DNA of 64,000 nt. It comes from Psychrobacter sp. 4Dc. GTDB lineage: Bacteria > Pseudomonadota > Gammaproteobacteria > Pseudomonadales > Moraxellaceae. This document shows positions 26,596 to 36,143 of this stretch, one piece after another. The stretch is taken from NCBI RefSeq assembly GCF_002836715.1, contig NZ_PJAT01000097.1:1-64000 (forward strand). Direction: 5' to 3'. The notes below the pieces were generated by a model that worked only from the letters and a program-made list of their open reading frames with translations, did no database searches and had not been told where the DNA came from. The first letter of the stretch is position 1; the number at the start of each line of letters is the position of its first letter. The translations under genes and the position numbers were made by a program.

Positions 26596-28020
26596 ATGAG
26601 AGCTGTTATGTCTAATTCAAAAAATTTATCTATCAATACTTTGCTTAATAAAGCATTGATGACATTGCACTTAGCGTCAAAAGAAAATCCAGTGTCAAAA
26701 GAATCATCAAATCAAGATGCGAAAGCGTATGACTCATTAGAAAAACGTTTGAGCGTTAAAGAGAAAATACTCGCTTATAACCCTGTGGCAAACTATCAGC
26801 CGCATACATTGCATTACGCAATGAAAAGTCTCGGCTACTTACCAGACCCTATTTTGGAAGGCGCGATTGGTTATCTTAAAGGCCCTAATTCAAAACAGTA
26901 TCTGCATGCAAACGCTCATCTACGTCTCATCCTTGCAGTAAATAGTTACCTCAAAACGCCGTTAGAACTAACCCCAATGCCGGAATTGCGTGAGAGATTT
27001 ACTGCTGATGCAGTAGCCATGCAATCACCTAGAGTATGGCAGCAAGCCAATACGACTATGCTAGGCAATATAAAGCCCTTCACTAAAAAAGGTGATTCAC
27101 CTGTTAGCTGGAAAGATGAAATGATTGCCAATGCGGATGATGGCGACATGACTGTCCGTTGTTATAAAGCCGGCGGCAAAAAATCTGGTTTTAGAAGAAA
27201 ACGTATCCATAATCCTGATGAAACAGTCATGCTGTTTTTTCATGGTGGCGGGTTCTGCATTGGTGATGTCGATACACATCATGAGTTCTGTCATGCGGTA
27301 TGTGAGCAGACTGGCTGGTCTGTGGTTAGTGTCGATTATCGCTTAGCGCCTGAATGTCCTGCTCCAGCAGCATTAAAAGACTGTATCACTGCGTATGATT
27401 GGTTAGTTGAACACTGTCACACATTGGGCGCATTACCTTCTCGTATCGTATTAGCTGGTGATAGCGCAGGTGGTGGTCTATCAACTTTAATTGCGCAGCA
27501 ACTAACCGCACCGAGTAAAAGCGCATGGGCAGACCTAGGGTTAGATGGACAAAAAATGTTTAATCTATTAGAAAAATTACCCGAACCTCTAGCGCAGATG
27601 CCTTTGTATCCAGTCACTGATATTGAGACAGATTATCCAAGTTGGGAGTTATACGGCGAGGGTCTACTATTAGATCATGCTGATGTAGCAGTATTTGATG
27701 CTGCTTGCCTAGAGAATAGTCCGCTGCCTCGTTTACACATACTGAACTCACCTATGCTGGGTGATAATAGTAAAGTTTGCCCAACTTACATTGTAGCTTC
27801 TGAGCTCGATGTATTACGTGATGAGGCATTTGCTTATGCAAAGCAGCTGAAAGGTTACGGCGTTGCTGTAGAGACCTATACTGTGCTTGGTGCACCGCAT
27901 GGCTTTATTCATTTTATGAGTATTCATAAAGGTCTTGGACAAGAGACAAGCAATATTATTCATGGGTTTAGCAGCTTTGTACGTGAGATCATCAGTACAC
28001 AATCGCGGTTAGCTGCATAG
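26596..28020 (+). CDS. Alpha/beta hydrolase, HSL-type (family IV) esterase
   Basis: This 474-aa protein has a C-terminal hydrolase domain with the oxyanion motif HGGGFC (about residue 215), nucleophile motif GDSAGGG (about 292), acid ASELDVLRD and catalytic His in GAPHGF. This is the hormone-sensitive-lipase family of esterases. An unusually long N-terminal region of about 190 residues without a signal peptide precedes it, which might form a cap or membrane-binding domain. An ATG at 26608 is an alternative start. The substrate is unknown; the cold-active lipases of Psychrobacter belong to this group. Confidence 0.88.
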   Translation: MRAVMSNSKNLSINTLLNKALMTLHLASKENPVSKESSNQDAKAYDSLEKRLSVKEKILAYNPVANYQPHTLHYAMKSLGYLPDPILEGAIGYLKGPNSKQYLHANAHLRLILAVNSYLKTPLELTPMPELRERFTADAVAMQSPRVWQQANTTMLGNIKPFTKKGDSPVSWKDEMIANADDGDMTVRCYKAGGKKSGFRRKRIHNPDETVMLFFHGGGFCIGDVDTHHEFCHAVCEQTGWSVVSVDYRLAPECPAPAALKDCITAYDWLVEHCHTLGALPSRIVLAGDSAGGGLSTLIAQQLTAPSKSAWADLGLDGQKMFNLLEKLPEPLAQMPLYPVTDIETDYPSWELYGEGLLLDHADVAVFDAACLENSPLPRLHILNSPMLGDNSKVCPTYIVASELDVLRDEAFAYAKQLKGYGVAVETYTVLGAPHGFIHFMSIHKGLGQETSNIIHGFSSFVREIISTQSRLAA

Positions 28021-28052
28021 ACCGCTTGCTAGCTAATTATCGGTTTGTATAT

Positions 28053-29186
28053 TCAATTTGTATTGCCAGATAGTGTAATTAACCAAATCTCTGAGCGCGA
28101 TCCCAATCGAAAGGGAATGCCCCAAAAACCATAACCAGAGGACACGACGAAGTGCCCTTTACCAATCTGCTCATAGCCATAGCCTAATCTATTAATAGCA
28201 TTGACGATGAAATTAGCGGGGAATACTTGACCGTTGTGGGTATGTCCCGAGACTTGTAAATCTATAGGTAATTGACTGTGATTATCTATATCACTCGGTC
28301 TATGGTCTAACAATATCACTGGCTGCGACGTATCTACTTGCGTCAGCAGATCGGTAGTTGCTACACGTTGACGTTTATGATTATCAAAACGTCCAACTAA
28401 CCATACTGGTTGACCCTCGTGCTCGATATAGAGCACCTCATCGTTCAACAATTGTATACCTGCATTTTGCAGCGCTTCGCTAATGGGTCGCTCATGACCA
28501 TACAAATCATGATTACCCAATGTCGCATAGACACCACGTGGCAGACTACTGCACAATTTTGCTAAGTTTTGCTCCATATGATATTCATTAAAGGCCTCTG
28601 TATTATCATCCATAATATCCCCTGGCATTAGTAGCATATCTGCACCAGAGCGAATCATAAGTTGTTGCAATCTATCTATGGCTTTTACACCAAATAATCG
28701 TCCTATATGCAAGTCACTAGCGACTGCAATGCGTAATGGCTTGGTTAAAGGTTTATCTATATTAATAGAAAGCTTGCGTATAACAGGGGTATAGGCACTA
28801 TATAACGAATAAATAAATAGTCCTAAAAATAGGAATAGCGCTAGTACTCTTAGCCCTATAGCCATTTCATTCGATTGGTGTAACGTACTACCTGATAAAG
28901 CAACTACTAGCAGATACCCTCCGTAGAATAGACTCACTGCCAACGCCGTCAGTATCATAAAATGCATGATTAGCATCCATCCACTAATCCAGCGATAACT
29001 GTTAGCAAATGCTCTTTTTACGCTCAATACTAATAGACCATTAGTAATAATAAATACACTAACCCATATCGTTGTCTGTAATGTTGGCGTCATCCAAGGC
29101 TGGAGCCACCACTGTATACTTAATACTGTACCCAGACTGAACAGCTGTAATAGCAAAAAGATAGTGAAGAAAAATGCGTAACGCAT
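28053..29186 (-). CDS. Membrane-anchored metallophosphoesterase (YkuE/YaeI-like)
   Basis: This 377-aa protein has about four N-terminal membrane helices within residues 1-130, then a calcineurin-like phosphoesterase domain. All metal motifs are present: SDLHIGR, GDIMDD, LGNHDLYG and SGHTHNGQ. Homologues include B. subtilis YkuE and E. coli YaeI, a phosphodiesterase with low reported activity; the cellular substrate is not known. It is convergent with the hydrolase gene, separated by 32 bases without an obvious terminator. Confidence 0.87.
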   Translation of the reverse strand: MRYAFFFTIFLLLQLFSLGTVLSIQWWLQPWMTPTLQTTIWVSVFIITNGLLVLSVKRAFANSYRWISGWMLIMHFMILTALAVSLFYGGYLLVVALSGSTLHQSNEMAIGLRVLALFLFLGLFIYSLYSAYTPVIRKLSINIDKPLTKPLRIAVASDLHIGRLFGVKAIDRLQQLMIRSGADMLLMPGDIMDDNTEAFNEYHMEQNLAKLCSSLPRGVYATLGNHDLYGHERPISEALQNAGIQLLNDEVLYIEHEGQPVWLVGRFDNHKRQRVATTDLLTQVDTSQPVILLDHRPSDIDNHSQLPIDLQVSGHTHNGQVFPANFIVNAINRLGYGYEQIGKGHFVVSSGYGFWGIPFRLGSRSEIWLITLSGNTN

Positions 29187-29244
29187 GGACTGCCCTTAGA
29201 CATAAATACTGTTTGATAAGTGATTATCAGAAAATAAACTCTAA

Positions 29245-29260
29245 TGTTTCACATGAAACA
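29245..29260. promoter_or_regulatory. parS-like site
   Basis: TGTTTCACATGAAACA differs by one base from the bacterial parS consensus TGTTTCACGTGAAACA. It is intergenic, between the metallophosphoesterase and epimerase genes. It is the most distant member of the cluster, about 22.6 kb left of dnaA. Confidence 0.65.
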
Positions 29261-29272
29261 ACTGCTATATAA

Positions 29273-30283
29273 CTATTTCTGATTTCCTAATGCTTGCTGG
29301 AGTGTCGAGTGTTTGAACGAATAACCTGCATCCAATAGCGCTTGTGGCAGCACCTTTTGACCATCGATAAGTAAGGTCGACATTTCGCCAAACATCAGCT
29401 TAAGCAAAAACTCTGGTAAAGTAAAAAAGGTTGGGCGATGTAGCCATGAGCCAAGTGCTTTGGTAAAAGTATGATTGGTCACAGGATTCGGAGCAGTAAG
29501 GTTATATACGACTGCATTTGTATTATTTGCGGTACTGTTTGCAGTCTTAATAGTGCTATCATTAATAGGTGCATTGTCTTGGGCTAAGCTTTCAATGTGA
29601 TTAACGTCTGATTCTTTAGTAAGTTTAAGCTGCTGCTCAATAATAAAGATGACCGCACTAACCCAATCTTCACGGCTAATCCAGCTCATGATTTGTTGTC
29701 CATCACCCAACTGTCCACCGACACCAAATTTAAAGGGTAGTAATAATTTAGCCACCATTCCGCCCTCAGGATGAATAACCACACCTGTTCTGACGATAGC
29801 CACAGGAACATCGTGTTCGGTCGCTTTAAGCGCTAATTGCTCCCATTCATCACATAGTGTATGAGCAAAATCCGTCTCATAATCGCTGTTTTCAGTCAGT
29901 GGCTTGTCGCCCTGCGTGCCATACCAGCCAATCGCTGATCCGCTCACCAGTAACTTGGGTTTGGTACTAGCACGTGCGATAAAATCCAATATCGACTGAG
30001 TAGGTTTGATACGGCTCGCCATCAATTCTTCTTTTCGCCCATCGCTCCAACGAGAGTCAGCAATCCCAGCACCTGCTAAATTTAATATGACATCAAAGCT
30101 CATATCAGACATTGCAAGCTCGTCATAAGTCATCATATTGATATCATCGGGATGTGGTTGACCGCTATCACGAGTTAGCCAAGTAATCGTCACGTCTTTA
30201 TTTTGCGCGCGAGACCGTGCCATTAACTCTCGACTGAATGCACTTCCCAAAAATCCTGAACCGCCACTAATCAAAACCTTCAT
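29273..30283 (-). CDS. TIGR01777 family epimerase (YfcH/SDR39U1-like)
   Basis: This 336-aa atypical short-chain dehydrogenase has the N-terminal nucleotide-binding motif ISGGSGFLGSAF, NLAGAGIADSRW (diagnostic for this family), and SGSAIGWYGTQGD. The C-terminal DUF1731 segment starts LPEFLLKLMFGEMSTLLIDGQKVLP. An acidic, Asn-rich insertion of about 45 residues (about 215-260) lies in the middle. The substrate is unknown for the family. It is monocistronic. Confidence 0.88.
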   Translation of the reverse strand: MKVLISGGSGFLGSAFSRELMARSRAQNKDVTITWLTRDSGQPHPDDINMMTYDELAMSDMSFDVILNLAGAGIADSRWSDGRKEELMASRIKPTQSILDFIARASTKPKLLVSGSAIGWYGTQGDKPLTENSDYETDFAHTLCDEWEQLALKATEHDVPVAIVRTGVVIHPEGGMVAKLLLPFKFGVGGQLGDGQQIMSWISREDWVSAVIFIIEQQLKLTKESDVNHIESLAQDNAPINDSTIKTANSTANNTNAVVYNLTAPNPVTNHTFTKALGSWLHRPTFFTLPEFLLKLMFGEMSTLLIDGQKVLPQALLDAGYSFKHSTLQQALGNQK

Positions 30284-30542
30284 ACCCTACTCCCTATATG
30301 CCTCAAATACCACCACTATGACTTATCTTTGAGTTACTTATTGCTGAAGTACTTATCGTTCAATAAAAACTAGACTGTTATAACCATCGTCTGCTTTTTT
30401 GTGGTTTTTATCAAAACGACTTTTACATGCTTTTGGTAAAGGAAGGTGAGGAATGAAAGGTTTACGAGGTCAAACATTGCACTTTGATAATTACTGTCAA
30501 AGATAGAAGTTTTTTTATTAAAAAAGTATCTTAATTTTTTGG

Positions 30543-30950
30543 CTAATATTGCAGACTTTGTTTAGGTTTAGGTAATGCGGACATACCCACAATCAAAGCA
30601 CTTATACCTCCTACTAAGCTAATCGCCAACCATGTACGAGCATCTTGACCAATAAAAAATGTGGCATTAATAGAAAAACCAACAAGAAAAACTCTTACCC
30701 ACCATCTTTTGGACTTATATGTTTGTTTGGAAGCAAGCCATATACCGCACAATAGTGTAGGCATTCCAATAAGAAATACACCTGCAATAAGGTAAAAAGG
30801 TATGGCTACAGCGTATGCCAGACCTATATCCTTATTCCACATTATCAGCGATACTAAAATAGGGAATAAGATCAACTGATATAGCGTACCTAAAGTTAAA
30901 AATAAAAATATCACCATTTTTTTTGGATAGTGGCTGTTGTTATCTAACAT
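30543..30950 (-). CDS. Small integral membrane protein, paralogue of the IS-split gene
   Basis: This 135-aa protein has about four hydrophobic helices: residues about 12-35, 40-65, 82-98 and 103-122. I do not recognise the family. Its sequence lines up with the disrupted gene beside it. Shared positions include YPKKM, LYQLILFP, IGL...PFYLIAG, GMPTLLCG and the C-terminal GGISALIVGMSALP. The two are therefore a tandem duplicate pair; only this copy is intact. Confidence 0.7.
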   Translation of the reverse strand: MLDNNSHYPKKMVIFLFLTLGTLYQLILFPILVSLIMWNKDIGLAYAVAIPFYLIAGVFLIGMPTLLCGIWLASKQTYKSKRWWVRVFLVGFSINATFFIGQDARTWLAISLVGGISALIVGMSALPKPKQSLQY

Positions 30951-31445
30951 TAGTTTTAACTCATAAGTTGGTCAATTTGTGAATGGAAATAATATAGCTG
31001 TTATAAACCGTTTCGAACTTTCTTGACCATCCAAACGCATCATAATATTTCAGAAATAGTTTGATCAGCTCTTTATTTAATGGCTCAGCCTACGTCTTCA
31101 ACATTTTCTTTTAATACTGGTAAAGCTGACATACCTGCTAATACGGCACTTACTCCTCCAGTTAAACTGATAGAGAACCATATCACCAAACCAAATTTAG
31201 AAAATATAAACCAAACAAAAAATAAAGCATTAATAAGAACTCCCATAAAAAAAGTTCTTATCCACCACCCATCTTGTATGTATATTTCTTTATACGAATG
31301 CCACTTTCCCATCATTAATGTAGTTGGCATCGCAAACAAGCCACCTGCAATAAGATAAACTGGAAAAAACAGTATGAACAATAGACCTATGCTGTTATCT
31401 GACCCCTGCCGTCAATCCCGTAGACTTAAACTTGGGAGATTTTAA

Positions 31446-32315
31446 TTACGCAGCTTGACGATAATAATCAAACCACACCTGTCTTGGCGATTTATAGCTC
31501 AAGCCCTTTTGAATCCTCGTTTGGTTGTAGTACAGCTCAATATAGCCAATAATATCGTTGATCGCTGCAAATCTAGTCTTATAATCCTGATGATATACCA
31601 GCTCGTTCTTTAAAGTGCCCCAGAAGCTTTCTATGGGTGCGTTGTCGAAGCAATTACCTTTAGCGCTCATTGAGCCTGTAAATTGATGCTGTTTAATGAT
31701 CTTATGATACGCATGGCTACAGTATTGACTACCTCTGTCTGAGTGCACAATTAACCCTTTATTAGGCCGTTTGTTTTTGATTGCCATACTTAGTGCTTTG
31801 CAAACTAAGTCAGCAGTCATGCGTTTGTTGATCGCATAGCCGACCAGCTCTTTGGTATATAAGTCCTTGACCCCTGCTAAGTACAGCCAGCCCTCATGTG
31901 TCCAGATATAAGTAATATCGCTAACCCAAGACTCATTAGGGCGACTGGTGTCAAACTTCTGATCGAGCACGTTTGGATAGACCAGTTTGTGATGATTAGA
32001 GTCAGTGGTGACTTTAAAGCGCTTATGACGACGGCATTTGATGCCAAATTCTTCTTTGATGCTTCTGACCATGTATAGACTAATATTATGTCCTTGTCCG
32101 CTTAGATACGCATGCAGACGCTCAAAACCGTAGCGTTCGAGGGTTTCACTGTGAGCCGCTTTAACCAACAACTCGCACTGATTACGATGTACCTGCTGAC
32201 AGCTGATATGACGACCTAGCCAGTCATAGTAGCTTGAGGGTTTAACCTGTAGTACGCGGCACATGCTACTAATGCTAAAGACTTGCTGATTGTCTTTAAT
32301 AAAGGCGTACTTCAC
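31446..32315 (-). CDS. IS3-family transposase OrfB (DDE integrase core)
   Basis: This 289-aa protein starts with GTG (MKYAFIKDNQQVFSISSMCRVL), which overlaps the orfA stop by one base. The HTH_21-like N-terminus is followed by the rve integrase core with catalytic Asp in WVSDITYI, Asp in VHSDRGSQY and Glu in NAPIESFWGTLKNEL. The sequence resembles the IS3 subgroup. It is normally made as an OrfAB fusion through frameshifting. Confidence 0.95.
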   Translation of the reverse strand: MKYAFIKDNQQVFSISSMCRVLQVKPSSYYDWLGRHISCQQVHRNQCELLVKAAHSETLERYGFERLHAYLSGQGHNISLYMVRSIKEEFGIKCRRHKRFKVTTDSNHHKLVYPNVLDQKFDTSRPNESWVSDITYIWTHEGWLYLAGVKDLYTKELVGYAINKRMTADLVCKALSMAIKNKRPNKGLIVHSDRGSQYCSHAYHKIIKQHQFTGSMSAKGNCFDNAPIESFWGTLKNELVYHQDYKTRFAAINDIIGYIELYYNQTRIQKGLSYKSPRQVWFDYYRQAA

Positions 32316-32611
32316 TAACTGTGCTTGGCAAAGTACGCCGTCGCCTTTTTTAAGATCTCGCGCTCCTCTTCGGCCACTTTAAGTTGCCGCTTGAGCTGCT
32401 TTATTTCTTGAAGAGCACTTATAAGATCAGGATCATATTGCTCTGTGCCGACAAGCTTGCCTTGATTGGCTTTGTTCTGCCAATTTGAGAGCGTTTGCAT
32501 GGCAATGCCAAGCTGCTTTGCAGTGGCTGAAATATTGCCATTGTTGTCTGCTATCTTTTTAACAGCCTCGGCTTTAAATTCGTCACTGTAGGTTCTTACT
32601 TTCTTGGTCAT
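32315..32611 (-). CDS. IS3-family transposase OrfA
   Basis: This 98-aa HTH_Tnp_1 protein carries YSDEFKAEAVKKI with a helix-turn-helix (ATAKQLGIAMQTLSNW) and a C-terminal leucine-zipper segment ending EREILKKATAYFAK. It binds the IS ends. The slippery A6G run lies near its 3' end (32351-32345). Confidence 0.95.
   Translation of the reverse strand: MTKKVRTYSDEFKAEAVKKIADNNGNISATAKQLGIAMQTLSNWQNKANQGKLVGTEQYDPDLISALQEIKQLKRQLKVAEEEREILKKATAYFAKHS
32345..32351 (-). promoter_or_regulatory. Programmed -1 frameshift site (A6G) in the IS
   Basis: AAAAAAG on the minus strand falls in the orfA frame as TTA AAA AAG. A -1 shift enters the orfB frame, which stays open through the orfB GTG, giving the OrfAB transposase typical of IS3 elements. 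Confidence 0.8.
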
Positions 32612-32978
32612 GATAAACTCCGGTTAATACGCTTAGTTTACCAAGTTTAGTTGTACGGTTTATTCAGCATAGCTTAATCTGAGCTAAGAAGTGTCGCTAT
32701 CCATGGAAAAATAATGAGCTCATACAGCGCACCTACGAATAAAAATAACTTAGTAACCTTCATTTTTGGATATTCAGCCAAACTTTCGTTCAAACTATGA
32801 CTTGGCTGATTTAATTTATTTTTCATATGACTGCCTAAATCCTATTCAGGGCTACCCGTCAGTATGTGATAAACAGTATTTGTGCCAGCATTACTGTAAA
32901 AATGTAGCTCATACAATAGAAAACATGTTGAGTAAGGCAAACAGGTAGCAAAAAAAACGTCTACATCTTTCTTGTCCA

Positions 32979-33608
32979 CTAACGAATAACCAAGCCTGTC
33001 GTTGCGTCACGAATCTGGCTAGGTAAGGTATAACCCAATGTATCACCCTGCAAATAACCAATTTGCTCTTCGAAATAAGCATAGGCGGCTTCAAAGGTGC
33101 TAGCAGGCGTTTGTCCTGATCGGTTGCAGCTTGTAGAAACCAATAGACCAAATGGATTCTGCTCACCGACCATCTGCTGGCAAAGCTGGCGAACTGTAGG
33201 GTGCGAGATGACGCGAACAGCAATAGTCTGATGCTGACCGGTAATCCAAGTAGGTACAGTGCTCGCAAGCGGCTGAGGAATCGGTAATAACCAAGTATGT
33301 GCTTGACGATTGTGCTGTTCATCTCTGCTATCGTCTGTCTGCCAACTATCAATAACCTGCTGGCGCTGAACATCATCTAAAGAGGCTAGCAAAGGTGCTA
33401 AGCGAGACACACTATCAGTGACGACTATCATGCCTTTGGCTTGTGGACGTTGTTTAATATCCAAAATACGCTGAACAGCTGCTTGGTCATAAGGGTCGCA
33501 ACCAATACCCCAAACGCTTTCTGTAGGATACGCGAGCAGCTGCCCTTCTTTTAGCCACTTAGCAGCTTGAATGGCAGAATTAGTAATAAGAGGTGTAGGT
33601 TGGCTCAT
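32979..33608 (-). CDS. tsaC: Threonylcarbamoyl-AMP synthase TsaC
   Basis: This 209-aa YrdC/Sua5-family enzyme makes L-threonylcarbamoyladenylate for the t6A37 tRNA modification. The N-terminal block LLAYPTESVWGIGCDPYDQ, the KQRPQAKGMIVV region and the SCNRSGQTPA segment are typical of TsaC (YrdC). It lacks the Sua5 C-terminal domain. It follows dprA on the same strand, a common gammaproteobacterial order. Confidence 0.93.
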   Translation of the reverse strand: MSQPTPLITNSAIQAAKWLKEGQLLAYPTESVWGIGCDPYDQAAVQRILDIKQRPQAKGMIVVTDSVSRLAPLLASLDDVQRQQVIDSWQTDDSRDEQHNRQAHTWLLPIPQPLASTVPTWITGQHQTIAVRVISHPTVRQLCQQMVGEQNPFGLLVSTSCNRSGQTPASTFEAAYAYFEEQIGYLQGDTLGYTLPSQIRDATTGLVIR

Positions 33609-33725
33609 GACTTAGATAGTTCGTAGAAGTAAATTCTAATAATACCACAAGAAAGATATTGTCTAGGAGAGTCTATAACTAAGGGCTATCTATGCCAGTG
33701 TCCAATAAGGAATATTTACAACATT

Positions 33726-34976
33726 TTAAATGCGTAAATATCGTCCACCTTGTTCACTGATAAGACCCATTAGTTCAAGCTCCATTAGCTGACCAATCAA
33801 CTGCGGCGGTGCAAGCTTGGTTGCACTAATAAGCGCATCTAAATCTTGCCCATGCCAGTCAAGCTGCTCATAGATTGCAGTTAAATGCTCAGGCACAACG
33901 ACTGTACTGCGCGCAGGCTTTATCTCAGAGGTTGGTTGCTGGCTAGTAGATTTGATTGAGCTTGTCTCTATCGCTTCAGAAGTCTGAGTGATATTAGAGT
34001 GATTACTATTGAAATTAGTAGCGTTCGCTGTTCTATAAGCGCCTTTATCATAGTCAAGCTGACCATTGACATCTTCTAGTACTTGCTGAGGATGATAAAC
34101 CAAGGTCGCGCCTTCACGAATTAAATGATGACAGCCCTCTGCATTACTATTATCAATATGACTGGGAATAGCAAAGACCTGTTTACCTTGTTCAGACGTG
34201 AGACGTGCTGTTATAAGCGAGCCGCTTTTGATTGTCGCTTCCGTCACAATGGTCGCAAGACTCAGCCCAGCTACCAAACGATTGCGACGCGGAAAAGTAT
34301 GTTTATGCGGCTGCGTGTGTGGTAGTAGCTCACTGATGATGCAGCCACCTTGCTCAATAATTTGAGTAAATAACTGATCTCGATGATTGGGATAGTTCAC
34401 ATCGATCCCTGTACCCATTACACCAACCGTCCGTCCCTGATAGTCAGGGTCTGCCTGAGCTAGCGCGCCTAAATGTGCGCGTTTATCTACACCCATAGCT
34501 AGACCGCTAGTAACGATATAACCTGCTTGCGCTAAGTACTGCGCCATATCAAACGTGATTTTTTGCGCATGCGCGGTGGGTTTGCGGCTACCTACTATAG
34601 CGATTTGTGCTTGATGTAGGCGCGCGCTATTCCCACGATAAAATAATAATGGCGGCGGGTCGTAGATTTGTGAGAGTTGAGCAGGATAATCGGCGTCATC
34701 AGCGAATAGCAAGCCATAACGCCCCTCTATCAACGCTTGCTGAATCTTATCGATATTGGCGAGTGTTTGCTCTAGCTGTTCATGACGTTTGAGATGGGTA
34801 TGATGAATACCGAGCTGCTTCCATGCCTCTACTTTGGCTTGCCAAGCAAGCTGCGGATAACCGAAAGAAGTGATCAATTTGTGATAAGCAGATAACGATG
34901 CATTCACCTCGTACCACAGCGCTAAGATAGCGCGCTGATCGTCGGATAAAGAAGAGGTGACTGCCGTCATTGTCAT
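33726..34976 (-). CDS. dprA: DNA processing protein DprA
   Basis: This 416-aa protein loads RecA on incoming single-stranded DNA in natural transformation. A SAM-like N-terminal domain is followed by the Rossmann fold core IAIVGSRKPTAHA, YIVTSGLAMGVDKRAHLGAL, GTGIDVNYPNHR, FPRRNRLVAGLS and the EGC/REGA segment. A Ser/Thr/Asn-rich linker (about residues 310-350) leads to a C-terminal winged-helix (DML1) domain. Together with comM it suggests competence in this organism. Confidence 0.94.
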   Translation of the reverse strand: MTMTAVTSSLSDDQRAILALWYEVNASLSAYHKLITSFGYPQLAWQAKVEAWKQLGIHHTHLKRHEQLEQTLANIDKIQQALIEGRYGLLFADDADYPAQLSQIYDPPPLLFYRGNSARLHQAQIAIVGSRKPTAHAQKITFDMAQYLAQAGYIVTSGLAMGVDKRAHLGALAQADPDYQGRTVGVMGTGIDVNYPNHRDQLFTQIIEQGGCIISELLPHTQPHKHTFPRRNRLVAGLSLATIVTEATIKSGSLITARLTSEQGKQVFAIPSHIDNSNAEGCHHLIREGATLVYHPQQVLEDVNGQLDYDKGAYRTANATNFNSNHSNITQTSEAIETSSIKSTSQQPTSEIKPARSTVVVPEHLTAIYEQLDWHGQDLDALISATKLAPPQLIGQLMELELMGLISEQGGRYLRI

Positions 34977-35045
34977 CTGTCTCGTATAGGCAAGCTTAGA
35001 TTAGTATTTGGTTTAATATATTGCTTAATACAGCCTTATAGCTAT

Positions 35046-36143
35046 TTATAAATAAGGGGGTGGTAATAACTGATCGCCAATATTAAGTGGTAGCTCAGAG
35101 TCAAGTACGTAAGCATAACTGATGTGGTCAAAGGTATTAAAAACCATCACCATACCACTTGGCTCGTTTGGTAGACGTACCGGTGTGTCATTATCTTTAG
35201 TATCACGTACCAAAGGCCCTTTTTGATAAACCGTCAGCACATCACCTGGTTTAGCACCTTGTAAGCTACCCAAATTGATGGTGACCACACTACCCTTCGC
35301 AGCTGAGCTGATAGAGTCCATCACACGTACGATCATACCGCCGCGACTGACACTTGCAGGCGTTGGATAAAAGACAGGAGGAATAGCGTTGTCTAACTCT
35401 ACAAAGACGCGATCCCCTTCACGCACTTCTTTGCCATAGCTATCGATAAGCTGCAAGCTAGTCACACCATTACTTTCTGTAGAAGTAACAAGACCAGTCG
35501 CTACCTGCGTAACTTCTAAACCGATCACTTCTTGCGTTTTGGGGTCTACATATAGCTCACCCTCACGGTAGACGCCGTAACGTTGGCCCACGATAAGCGG
35601 TACGCCTTTAGCATAGACCTTATCACCACGCGCAGTAATTAAGTTACGGTTTTTAGAAGCTAAAATATAAGGCGTGGTATTAAAGTCTTGGGGATTAACG
35701 ATAAGCGTTTTATCAAGCCAATGCTGAATAGCCGACCACGGAATAGGAGGGATGCTATTGGCCGTCGAAGTAATCGCGACCGTGCTCGTACTTACATTTC
35801 CAGTAAGCTGCTTTTCAACGCCAGCACAACCTTCACCAGTATCAACGCCAATCAGTGTTTTTCCTTGAATCACACAAAGAATGAGAACGTCATTGGGGTA
35901 GATAAGGTTTGGATTTTTGATTTGCTTATTGGTTGCCCAAATTTCTTTCCAGCGCCAAGGACTGTCTAGATAGCGACCTGAGATATCCCATAAGGTATCG
36001 CCTTTTTTGACGATATAACGATTGGGCGCATCAGCTTTGATAGTTGGTGGCGGATTGTTAGCTTGAGCCGTGCTCATCAACATGGCACTACTAAACGTCG
36101 TCATTAACAGTGCTTTTGCTATCTTTTTTAAGCTCATCTTCAT
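35046..36143 (-). CDS. LysM-domain exported protein
   Basis: This 365-aa precursor has a signal peptide with cleavage after STAQA (about residue 28). A single LysM domain (about residues 40-92: NRYIVKKGDTLWDISGRYL through YPNDVLIL) should bind peptidoglycan. The rest is a beta-rich region of about 260 residues without recognised catalytic motifs. A gene of this type commonly precedes dprA in Moraxellaceae and Pseudomonas. The start at 36143 (MKMSLKK) is chosen for the signal peptide; 36137 is equally possible, and 36167 would add eight residues. Confidence 0.85.
   Translation of the reverse strand: MKMSLKKIAKALLMTTFSSAMLMSTAQANNPPPTIKADAPNRYIVKKGDTLWDISGRYLDSPWRWKEIWATNKQIKNPNLIYPNDVLILCVIQGKTLIGVDTGEGCAGVEKQLTGNVSTSTVAITSTANSIPPIPWSAIQHWLDKTLIVNPQDFNTTPYILASKNRNLITARGDKVYAKGVPLIVGQRYGVYREGELYVDPKTQEVIGLEVTQVATGLVTSTESNGVTSLQLIDSYGKEVREGDRVFVELDNAIPPVFYPTPASVSRGGMIVRVMDSISSAAKGSVVTINLGSLQGAKPGDVLTVYQKGPLVRDTKDNDTPVRLPNEPSGMVMVFNTFDHISYAYVLDSELPLNIGDQLLPPPYL

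Larger units (their letters stand above)
31400..32676 (-). mobile_element. IS3-family insertion sequence, 1277 bp
   Basis: It contains orfA and orfB in overlapping frames. Its ends are imperfect inverted repeats of 36 bp, with 23 matches (31400-31435 begins TGACCCCTGCCGTC; 32676-32641 on the minus strand begins TAAGCTATGCTGAAT; both end CTAAACTTGG or CTTAAACTTGG). A 3-bp direct repeat ATC flanks it (31397-31399, 32677-32679); the flanks can also be read as a 6-bp repeat ATCTGA, leaving the exact boundary uncertain by a few bases. It is intact and probably functional. Confidence 0.9.
31085..32826 (-). pseudogene. Small membrane protein gene split by an IS3-family element
   Basis: The N-terminal 50 codons (32826 down to 32677) start MKNKLNQPS and reach LYELIIFPWIATLLSSD; the remaining 103 codons resume at 31396 with NSIGLLFILFFPVYLIAG and end at 31085. 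Joined after removing the IS and one 3-bp repeat, the frame gives a 153-aa membrane protein. It aligns along its whole length with the neighbouring intact 135-aa protein. Both halves keep reading frame and show no other damage, so the insertion looks recent. Confidence 0.88.

Noticed and set aside
32909-33376. 155-codon minus-strand frame overlapping tsaC
   Set aside because: It lies in another frame of tsaC, whose motifs are intact; the alternative frame shows no family features.
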